DNA of 6,099 bases, from assembly GCA_002339805.1 (NCBI GenBank), contig DDKW01000009.1:1-6099 (forward strand), read 5' to 3'. A model generated the notes under the pieces. The model saw nothing but the letters and a program-made list of their open reading frames with translations, searched no databases and was not told where the DNA came from. Position numbers and translations under genes: made by a program. This DNA comes from Dehalococcoidia bacterium UBA2588 (GTDB lineage Bacteria > Chloroflexota > Dehalococcoidia > Lucifugimonadales > UBA3495). Below, piece after piece: positions 1-5,485 of the stretch; position 1 is the stretch's first letter, and every line of letters starts with the position of its first letter.

Positions 1-1155
1 CCGATTCCCATGATCACATGTAAAATTTGCGGTATTCAACCAGTGGATATTAAATCTTTGCCAGTAGAATTACCTGCTGATGCAGACTTCACTCCATCTG
101 GAGAATCGCCATTGGCGACAAGTGAAAGTTTTGTGAACACCATTTGTCCGAATTGTGGAGGTGAAGCTGAAAGAGAGACTGATACCATGGATACGTTCTT
201 TGATTCATCCTGGTATATGTACAGATATCTTAATCCCAAGTATAAAGAAGGTCCTTTTGAAGATCAGTTGGTCAAGTCTTGGATGCCTGTCGATCAGTAT
301 ACTGGTGGTGCCGAACATGCAGTTATGCATTTACTCTATTCAAGATTTTTCACTAAAGCTCTAAGAGATATGGGATTAGTTAATTTTGATGAACCTTTTT
401 TGAGACTATTCAATCAAGGAATTATTTTGGGGCAAGACCATGAAAAAATGAGCAAAAGCCGTGGTAATGTAATCAATCCAGATGATGTAGTCACCGTTAT
501 GGGGGCAGATGCTGTGCGGGTTTTCCTAATGTTTATAGGTCCTTGGGACCAAGGTGGACCATGGAGTAATGTGGGCATCAATGGAGTGGCAAGATGGCTC
601 AATAGGATTTGGAATATAACATCTGAAACATTTGAACCGGTTGAACACAATGATTTGGATCATGATTTACAATCTTACACAGAACAGCTTTTACATAAGA
701 CTATTAAAAAAGTGCATGAAGACTTAGATAAATTCAAATTCAACACTGCTATTGCCGCATTGATGGAATTTTCTAATCATTTAAGCAAAGTTTGGAATTC
801 CAAGAATATTAGCACAGATGTTTGGGCCAATTGCATCAAACAACTCTTGTTGATGCTAGCTCCCATCGCGCCCCATTTGGCAGAGGAGCTTTGGGAAATT
901 AATGGATATGATTTTAGTATTCATAATCAACAATTCCCAGATTGGGACGAATCCTTGATAGAGGATGATTCTATTACCCTTATCGTGCAGATTAATGGCA
1001 AACTAAGAGATACAGTTCAAGTTTCTACCGGACTTACTGAAGAACAGGCTCAGGAAGTGGCTGTTTCAAGTAATAAAATCCAACCATACATACAAGAGGC
1101 ATTTATAAAAAAAGTTATATACGTGCCAGACAGACTAATTAATATTGTTGTCTGA
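1..1155 (+). CDS. leuS: Leucyl-tRNA synthetase, C-terminal part (5' end outside window)
   Basis: LeuS charges tRNA-Leu with leucine in the cytoplasm (class I aminoacyl-tRNA synthetase, EC 6.1.1.4). The reading frame is open from base 1, and the first codons (PIPMITC) match the middle of the protein. The ATG at 10 is therefore internal, and the HIGH motif and most of the editing domain lie upstream. About 384 codons are present, against roughly 800-870 residues in the family. A zinc-type cysteine set is visible as C-x2-C (codons at 19 and 28) and C-P-x-C (145 and 154). It is followed by DSSWYMYRY, QYTGGAEH, LLYSRFFTK and the KMSKS catalytic loop at 445-459 (EKMSKSRGN). The C-terminal end is canonical (VQINGKLRD and VPDRLINIVV, then TGA), so the gene is intact at its 3' end. 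No terminator hairpin follows it: the next promoter begins 14 nt after the stop codon. Identity is certain from these motifs. Confidence 0.98.
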   Translation, partial: PIPMITCKICGIQPVDIKSLPVELPADADFTPSGESPLATSESFVNTICPNCGGEAERETDTMDTFFDSSWYMYRYLNPKYKEGPFEDQLVKSWMPVDQYTGGAEHAVMHLLYSRFFTKALRDMGLVNFDEPFLRLFNQGIILGQDHEKMSKSRGNVINPDDVVTVMGADAVRVFLMFIGPWDQGGPWSNVGINGVARWLNRIWNITSETFEPVEHNDLDHDLQSYTEQLLHKTIKKVHEDLDKFKFNTAIAALMEFSNHLSKVWNSKNISTDVWANCIKQLLLMLAPIAPHLAEELWEINGYDFSIHNQQFPDWDESLIEDDSITLIVQINGKLRDTVQVSTGLTEEQAQEVAVSSNKIQPYIQEAFIKKVIYVPDRLINIVV

Positions 1156-1168
1156 GTACTATATAACT

Positions 1169-1196
1169 TTGAAAACACCTTGTAATCAGATATAAT
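1169..1196 (+). promoter_or_regulatory. Sigma70-type promoter of the cobalamin operon
   Basis: A -35 box TTGAAA (1169-1174, five of six consensus bases) and a perfect -10 box TATAAT (1191-1196) are separated by 16 nt. Transcription would start near 1202-1204, just before the first strand of the riboswitch aptamer, which supports the call. The promoter sits immediately after the leuS stop codon. The start site is predicted from spacing only. Confidence 0.8.
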
Positions 1197-1201
1197 ATTG
1201 C

Positions 1202-1326
1202 ATATTCCAAACGATTACGCTAGGGAAGGTGGTGAAATTCCACCACGGTTGCGCCACTGTGTCCACTGAGAATTGTTCGAGGTGTTAGTCAGAAACCTAG
1301 GGGATGTTTGATATTCTGCGCAATAC
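1202..1326 (+). promoter_or_regulatory. Cobalamin (adenosylcobalamin) riboswitch aptamer with kissing-loop hairpin
   Basis: This leader matches the conserved core of cobalamin riboswitches. AGGGAAGGTGGTGAAATTCC (1222-1241) contains the P4 hairpin GGTGG/CCACC (1228-1232 with 1240-1244). It is followed by GCGCCACTGTG (1251-1261) and a B12-box-like AGTCAGAAACCTAG (1287-1300). Long-range stems close it: CTAGG/CCTAG (1220-1224 with 1296-1300) and CAAAC/GTTTG (1208-1212 with 1306-1310). Downstream, TATT/AATA (1312-1315 with 1322-1325) forms a small hairpin with loop CTGCGC. The GCGC in that loop complements GCGC at 1251-1254, as expected for the L5-L13 kissing loop of this class. Location before a cobalamin biosynthesis operon fits exactly. 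Pairings were found by eye and the outer boundaries are approximate. Ligand binding would favour transcription termination at 1350-1375. Confidence 0.93.
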
Positions 1327-1349
1327 AGAAGACAGACCTGAAATGTTTT

Positions 1350-1375
1350 ACTTGCCAGATGGCAAGTTTTTTTTT
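1350..1375 (+). terminator. Riboswitch-controlled intrinsic terminator
   Basis: A 7-bp stem ACTTGCC/GGCAAGT (1350-1356 with 1361-1367) has the tetraloop AGAT, and the run of nine T starts at 1367. It lies between the cobalamin aptamer and the first gene, so it is the expression platform: when B12 is plentiful the leader should end here. I could not find a convincing anti-terminator strand by eye. It is also the first recognisable terminator after leuS. Confidence 0.88.
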
Positions 1376-1403
1376 GTCATGGCTAAAACCATAGGAGGGA
1401 GAG

Positions 1404-2060
1404 ATGACCTTAGTTGAAGAACATGCTTTGTTACCAGATGATATCGATCGTGGAAGTATAGGCATGGTTACAGCTAAACTGTTAGAGAACGGGTGGGAAG
1501 ATGACGAGCAATTGTTTGTCGCTTCCAGAATTGTAAGAGCAGAAGGTGATATTGAAATTTCTAAATTTATAAAGTTTAGTGATGGTGCCGTCTCGAAAGC
1601 AATTGATGCATTGTTAATGAAAAGAACAATAGTTACTGATGTCAGAATGGTACAAGTAGGTATTTCTGAAGCTTTGTTGAAATCTGTTGGTGTATCAACT
1701 ATTTGTAGGATAAATTCTCCTGAAGTTGCTGATCGCGCCCAAAAAGATCAAACTACTAGATCCATAGCTAATATTAGGGAACTACATAATTATTTAGACG
1801 ATTCTATTCTTTGTGTAGGGAACGCGCCCACAGCACTGTTGGAAATACTAGATTTAATTAGATCTGGATCTATACACCCAGCAATGGTGATAGGCATGCC
1901 TGTAGGGTTTATCGCTTGTGCTGAATCAAAATATGAATTGACTCAAACTGATGTTGAATATATAACCGTCACTGGAAACAGAGGAGGCAGTTCAGCAGCA
2001 GCAGCGACAATCAATGCTTTGGTTCTGTTGGCGTTGGACCGAATTAATAATAAGGGCTAA
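1404..2060 (+). CDS. cbiC: Cobalt-precorrin-8 methylmutase CbiC (CobH family)
   Basis: This enzyme moves the methyl group from C11 to C12 of (cobalt-)precorrin-8, giving (cobalt-)hydrogenobyrinate/cobyrinate, a late step of corrin ring synthesis in the cytoplasm. The protein is 218 residues, the usual CobH/CbiC length. Family motifs are TDVRM (78-82), TRS (118-120), VGNAPTAL (138-145), GMPVGF with AESK (164-176) and a Gly-rich NRGGS plus NAL near the C terminus (192-206). The segment RIVRAEGD (42-49) aligns without gaps to RMVHACG of CobH as I recall it. The family's catalytic histidine is therefore an arginine here (Arg45, codon AGA at 1536-1538). The other motifs are intact and the gene shows no frameshift. 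The ATG has an excellent ribosome site, AGGAGG at 1393-1398, 5 nt upstream. It is the first gene of the operon, directly under the riboswitch. Family assignment is firm; normal activity is less certain because of Arg45. Confidence 0.95.
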   Translation: MTLVEEHALLPDDIDRGSIGMVTAKLLENGWEDDEQLFVASRIVRAEGDIEISKFIKFSDGAVSKAIDALLMKRTIVTDVRMVQVGISEALLKSVGVSTICRINSPEVADRAQKDQTTRSIANIRELHNYLDDSILCVGNAPTALLEILDLIRSGSIHPAMVIGMPVGFIACAESKYELTQTDVEYITVTGNRGGSSAAAATINALVLLALDRINNKG

Positions 2061-2062
2061 AA

Positions 2063-2944
2063 ATGAAAGATAATAAAATAGGTATTGTAGTGCTTGCACA
2101 TGGTAGTCAGAGAGGATTTTCTAAAGATGAATGTTCTTGTAGATTAATTCCTAATGGGAAACACGAAGACGTAGGAGACATACCTTGGTGTATGGAATGT
2201 CCGGATACTGCGAAAGGGGTATCTGAATTACGGGACATGATACAGGCAAAAATGGGCGATAACCACGTAACAGTGATAAGTTCGTTTTTGGAATTTTTGG
2301 AACCTGACCCCTTCCAAGCAGTAGAAACATTGATTACGGAAAATATCACGGATATAGTGATATTCCCTTTCTTACTAGGCAATGGGAAACATGCTACTCT
2401 GGAAATGGAAGAACTCAAAGACGATCTTAGCTCAAAACACCCTGGAATAACCTTGAATATAACTCGGGGTATTGGGGCTGATTACAGACTAGCTAATATT
2501 ATTAAGGAAAGAGCAAGTGTAGTTGTTGATGAGATAGATGAAAATGCTAAGCATGGCGTGATAATCGTTAAAGCAGGAACAAAAACGGAATATGATGACT
2601 GTGAATGGCTGAAAGAGATTTCCGATCAAGTACAAGTTGAGTTAGGTGAATCATATGTAACAACCTATGCTCAATCTCATTATGGTGTTCCAGAGATAGA
2701 TGAGCGTACTAATTATTTGATACAAAACCACGATATTAAAGAAATCACATTTGTGCCATATGTGTTCTTCCCTGGGCTTATATTGCAAAGGAACATAATG
2801 GGGAATATAAAAAAATATCAAGAGCATTTTAACAATGTTGAGTTTTCATTATGCCCTCCTTTAGGCATTACTAGTGAATTAAGAGATATTGCGATAGATA
2901 GGATTAATTACACCATCGAAAATCAGCCCCAAATGAACAAATAG
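2063..2944 (+). CDS. cbiX: Sirohydrochlorin cobaltochelatase, two-domain CbiX type
   Basis: CbiX inserts Co2+ into sirohydrochlorin and so commits the macrocycle to the anaerobic (early-cobalt) B12 route; it acts in the cytoplasm without ATP. The 293-residue protein has two chelatase repeats. The N-terminal repeat carries LAHGS (His13) and FLLGNGKH (His110), the two metal-handling histidines of the family, plus FLEFLEPDP (75-83). The C-terminal repeat starts near 165 and has KAGT (170-173) where HGS/RGS is expected, then SHYGVPEIDER and VPYVFFPG. It keeps the fold but seems to have lost its own catalytic histidine. Between LAHGS and the first long helix there is an insertion of about 30 residues with C24-x-C26 and C43-x2-C46, which I do not recognise from ordinary CbiX. 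The ATG lies 2 nt after the cbiC stop, with AAGGG (2052-2056) as ribosome site inside the cbiC end. Cobalt rather than iron or nickel as substrate is inferred from the operon. Confidence 0.92.
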   Translation: MKDNKIGIVVLAHGSQRGFSKDECSCRLIPNGKHEDVGDIPWCMECPDTAKGVSELRDMIQAKMGDNHVTVISSFLEFLEPDPFQAVETLITENITDIVIFPFLLGNGKHATLEMEELKDDLSSKHPGITLNITRGIGADYRLANIIKERASVVVDEIDENAKHGVIIVKAGTKTEYDDCEWLKEISDQVQVELGESYVTTYAQSHYGVPEIDERTNYLIQNHDIKEITFVPYVFFPGLILQRNIMGNIKKYQEHFNNVEFSLCPPLGITSELRDIAIDRINYTIENQPQMNK

Positions 2945-2977
2945 ATTTGGTATATACTGAATCAATGAATTATTTGT

Positions 2978-2983
2978 AAAGGA
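2978..2983 (+). promoter_or_regulatory. Ribosome binding site fixing the TTG start of cbiD
   Basis: AAAGGA stands 6 nt before the TTG at 2990. An in-frame TGA at 2966-2968 blocks any upstream start, and the conserved family N-terminal motif begins only nine residues after the TTG. This site therefore decides the unusual start codon. Confidence 0.75.
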
Positions 2984-2989
2984 TTTAGT

Positions 2990-4138
2990 TTGGTAGAAAA
3001 TGATTCAAAATCGAATTTGAGAACCGGTTTCACTACTGGATCTTGTGCTTCAGCTGCTGCAAAAGCTGCCGTAGTTGCATTGTTTAATGAAAGCGCAGTT
3101 AGCGAGGTAGAAATTCTCCTTCCTGTTGGTAAACTTCAGAGTTTTCAAGTTCACCGATGCACATTTGTTAATAAAAACAAAGTTACATGTTCGATTATAA
3201 AGGATGCGGGAGACGATCCAGACGTTACCCATGGGGCTGAGATTTGCGCGACTGTATCTGCTCATCCATCAAATGAAAACAAAGTTGAAGTGATTTTAAA
3301 AAAGGGAGATGGTGTAGGCCTTGTTACAAAACCCGGTACAGGCATAGAAGTGGGTGGCCCTGCTGTTACTAGAGTTCCCAGAAGAATGATAACCTCATCT
3401 GTTTTGGAAGCAGTGCAGAGCAATGATAAAGAATTCAAAGGCATTATTGAAGTTGAACTGTCCGTTCCAGGCGGTGAAAAGATAGCTGAAAAAACTACTA
3501 ATGCAAGATTAGGAGTACTTGGAGGCATATCTATATTAGGAAGTACTGGTATTGTCCATCCTTACTCTACCGCTTCTTGGAGAGCGAGTGTTCACGTTGC
3601 TATTGATGTGGCTGCCACTAACAAAATTGAACATTTAGTTCTAACAACTGGAACTCGAAGTGAAGAATACAGTAAGAAATTATTAGACTTAGATGACATG
3701 GCCTTCGTTCAAGTAGGCATATTTAGTGGGCATTCTATGAAGCGAGCTAATATGCGCGGGATAAAACGAGTGTCACATGTAGGCATGATCGGCAAGTTTG
3801 CTAAACTTGCAAAAGGGTACTTTGTTACCCATGTGGCTGGGAACCAGGTAGATGTCAAATTCTTGTCAGAATTGGCGAAAAATGCAGGAGCGTCACAAGA
3901 AGTTTTGACTAAATTGTTAACCACAACTAGTGGTAGAGAGTTTCAAGAAATCGCTTTAAGTAATGGGTTAGACAGTATATATCCTGTTCTTTGTGATTTA
4001 GTGTGTGCAAAGAGCGTAGAATTTATGGGAGACTCAGCTGGTAATTTAATCATAGATGCAATGTGTTTTGATTTTGAAGGCAATTTATTAGGATCCTCTT
4101 CGACTTCCGGTTCTTTACCGATTATGGCCAAACGGTGA
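2990..4138 (+). CDS. cbiD: Cobalt-precorrin-5B (C1)-methyltransferase CbiD
   Basis: CbiD transfers a methyl group from S-adenosylmethionine to C1 of cobalt-precorrin-5B to give cobalt-precorrin-6A (EC 2.1.1.195). It is specific to the anaerobic pathway; the aerobic route uses the unrelated CobF. The 382-residue length is normal to slightly long. Family signatures are the N-terminal LRTGFTTGSCASAAAKAA (10-27), KDAGDDPDVTHGAE (71-84), GVGLVTKPG with GGPAVTRVPRRMI (about 108-134), SVPGGEKIAEKT, and LGVLGGISILGSTGIV (about 175-190). Translation starts with TTG; the preceding AAAGGA and an in-frame stop at 2966 leave no better choice. It follows cbiX after 45 nt, the longest gap in the operon, in which I see neither a terminator nor a convincing promoter. 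Identity is very secure. Confidence 0.96.
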   Translation: MVENDSKSNLRTGFTTGSCASAAAKAAVVALFNESAVSEVEILLPVGKLQSFQVHRCTFVNKNKVTCSIIKDAGDDPDVTHGAEICATVSAHPSNENKVEVILKKGDGVGLVTKPGTGIEVGGPAVTRVPRRMITSSVLEAVQSNDKEFKGIIEVELSVPGGEKIAEKTTNARLGVLGGISILGSTGIVHPYSTASWRASVHVAIDVAATNKIEHLVLTTGTRSEEYSKKLLDLDDMAFVQVGIFSGHSMKRANMRGIKRVSHVGMIGKFAKLAKGYFVTHVAGNQVDVKFLSELAKNAGASQEVLTKLLTTTSGREFQEIALSNGLDSIYPVLCDLVCAKSVEFMGDSAGNLIIDAMCFDFEGNLLGSSSTSGSLPIMAKR

Positions 4139-4142
4139 TCAC

Positions 4143-4748
4143 ATGAGTAAAGTAGACTCTAAATTACCATATTATGGTATGGAAGATGACTTGTTTGAAA
4201 AACGAGTTCCTTTAAATGGCCAAATTACAAAAAGAGAGATCAGAGCATTAACTATAAGCTTGTTACAACTTTCTCATAAGTCTGTGGTATGGGATATCGG
4301 ATCCGCGACAGGTTCAGTGGCAATTGAAGCTTCAAGGATAGCTATAAACGGTGAAATAATAGCTGTAGAAAAAGATTCTAAAAATATTTCTATTTTGAAA
4401 TCTAATGTAAGCACCCATAATGCTTATAATGTAAAAATTATCGAAGGTGCTGCACCAGATATCCTTTATGATCTATCATCACCTGATTCCATATTTATTG
4501 GTGGGACAGGAGGGCAAATGGACGAAATAATTCGGTATTCTTCTGATCGTTTAATGCAAGACGGTATCATAGTGATGAATTTTGCTTCGATTGAAAGATC
4601 TGTGAAGGCGTATAATCTATTAAAGCATCAAAATATGGAAGCTAGTTACATGGCAGTAAATATAAGTAAAGGGAGAGAATTGCCTGATGAATCATTGGTT
4701 TTATCTCCTATGAACCCTGTATTTATAGTGCAGGGAAAGAAACAATAA
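4143..4748 (+). CDS. cbiT: Cobalt-precorrin-6B C15-methyltransferase (decarboxylating) CbiT
   Basis: CbiT methylates C15 and decarboxylates the C12 acetate side chain of the corrin precursor (EC 2.1.1.196), using S-adenosylmethionine. It normally works with CbiE, which methylates C5; in CobL the two are fused. Here CbiT stands alone at 201 residues and CbiE is not in the window. Visible motifs are GMEDDLFEKRVPLNGQITKR (12-31), the family's N-terminal segment; motif I WDIGSATGSVAIE (50-62); VEKD (75-78), the acidic residue after strand 2; EGAAPD (101-106); and FIGGTGG (118-124). Motif I reads GSATG where GxGxG is usual, a mild substitution. The ATG follows the cbiD stop by 4 nt. GGTGA at 4134-4138, overlapping that stop, is the likely ribosome site, which suggests coupled translation. 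Confidence 0.94.
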   Translation: MSKVDSKLPYYGMEDDLFEKRVPLNGQITKREIRALTISLLQLSHKSVVWDIGSATGSVAIEASRIAINGEIIAVEKDSKNISILKSNVSTHNAYNVKIIEGAAPDILYDLSSPDSIFIGGTGGQMDEIIRYSSDRLMQDGIIVMNFASIERSVKAYNLLKHQNMEASYMAVNISKGRELPDESLVLSPMNPVFIVQGKKQ

Positions 4749-4754
4749 TATATC

Positions 4755-4759
4755 GGTGA
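4755..4759 (+). promoter_or_regulatory. GGTGA ribosome binding site that decides the cbiL start
   Basis: GGTGA lies 5 nt before the ATG at 4765. The same GGTGA precedes cbiT (4134-4138, 4 nt spacing) and cbiF (5476-5480, 5 nt spacing). A GTG at 4756 in the same frame would lie inside this site and has no Shine-Dalgarno sequence of its own, so the ATG at 4765 is preferred. Confidence 0.7.
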
Positions 4760-4764
4760 ATGAA

Positions 4765-5484
4765 ATGGCTAACCAAAATATAGGAAAATTTTATGCAGTT
4801 GGAGTCGGTCCGGGTGATCCGGATTTACTAACTCGCAAAGCTTACCAAGTTTTATCTGAAGTAGAGGTCATATGGGCTCCAATTGCTAGGACTAGCGAGC
4901 AGTCTTATTCATTGAGTATTGTTGGGCAGGCGTTAAATTTGGAAGATAAGGTCATTGTAGAGAGTTCGTTTCCGACTGATGATGAAGCTGGTGCGTTAGC
5001 GGTGTGGGAAAAATCTGCTGTAGATATTATAGAGTATTTGAAACGAGGTAAGGATGTAGCTTTTATAACAGAGGGAGATCCTATGATATATAGTACCGTC
5101 TCCTATGTGCTGGAAGTTATTACTACTCAATGCCCAATGGCAGAAGTTGAAATCATACCAGGGGTATCTTCAGTAATGGCAGCGGCCTCGAGCGCGGGCA
5201 TACCATTAGTAAGACACGGTCAAAAGCTAGCTATACTCCCATACGTGTACGGAATCGATGATTTAAGAGAAGCTATTTCTAATTATGACACTATCGTATT
5301 GATGAAAGTTAACAAATTATTGTTGACGGCCCTTGCGAATTTAGAGCAATTAGGACTGTTGGGTAAAACAACTTACGTCCGAAGGGCATCGACAGATAAC
5401 GAAAGAATAGTTCAAAATTTGAAAGATCTAACAGAACAAGATTTAGATTATTTCTCTTTATTAATTATAAGGAAAGGTGAATAA
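4765..5484 (+). CDS. cbiL: Cobalt-precorrin-2 C20-methyltransferase CbiL (CobI family)
   Basis: CbiL adds a methyl group to C20 of cobalt-precorrin-2, the first ring methylation after cobalt insertion (EC 2.1.1.151), using S-adenosylmethionine. It is a tetrapyrrole methylase of 239 residues from the chosen start, typical for CobI/CbiL. Motifs are the N-terminal VGVGPGDPDLLT (12-23), EGDPMIYST (103-111), in which the YST is typical of the C20 enzymes, IIPGVSS (130-136), IPLVRHGQ, VLMKVNK, and a C-terminal DYFSLLIIRKGE resembling the YFS-containing end of this subfamily. The start is set at ATG 4765 because GGTGA precedes it at the right distance; an in-frame GTG at 4756 would add three residues. 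It follows cbiT by 16 nt. Subfamily (C20 rather than another ring carbon) is judged from YST, the FPTDDE region and operon context. Confidence 0.93.
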   Translation: MANQNIGKFYAVGVGPGDPDLLTRKAYQVLSEVEVIWAPIARTSEQSYSLSIVGQALNLEDKVIVESSFPTDDEAGALAVWEKSAVDIIEYLKRGKDVAFITEGDPMIYSTVSYVLEVITTQCPMAEVEIIPGVSSVMAAASSAGIPLVRHGQKLAILPYVYGIDDLREAISNYDTIVLMKVNKLLLTALANLEQLGLLGKTTYVRRASTDNERIVQNLKDLTEQDLDYFSLLIIRKGE

Positions 5485-5485
5485 T

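Noticed and set aside
10..12. ATG as a possible start of the leuS reading frame
   Set aside because: The codons before it (Pro-Ile-Pro) continue the conserved LeuS sequence and the frame is open to base 1; it is an internal methionine.
1181..1186. TTGTAA-like -35 box closer to the -10 box
   Set aside because: Its spacing to TATAAT is far below 15 nt; TTGAAA at 1169-1174 with a 16-nt spacer is the better match.
1326..1340. Second B12-box-like sequence (CAGAAGACAGACCTG)
   Set aside because: It resembles the box, but AGTCAGAAACCTAG at 1287-1300 is positioned correctly between the closing stems; this copy has no partner strands that I could find.
2107..2418. Minus-strand open frame inside cbiX, and similar frames inside leuS and cbiD
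   Set aside because: They lie opposite strongly conserved genes, have no ribosome sites I could recognise, and their translations resemble no family I know.
2945..2989. Possible internal promoter or terminator in the cbiX-cbiD gap
   Set aside because: Only AT-rich sequence is present; no -35/-10 pair with proper spacing and no hairpin with a T run.
4756..4758. GTG as the start of cbiL
   Set aside because: It overlaps the GGTGA ribosome site and has no Shine-Dalgarno sequence before it; ATG at 4765 has one at normal spacing.
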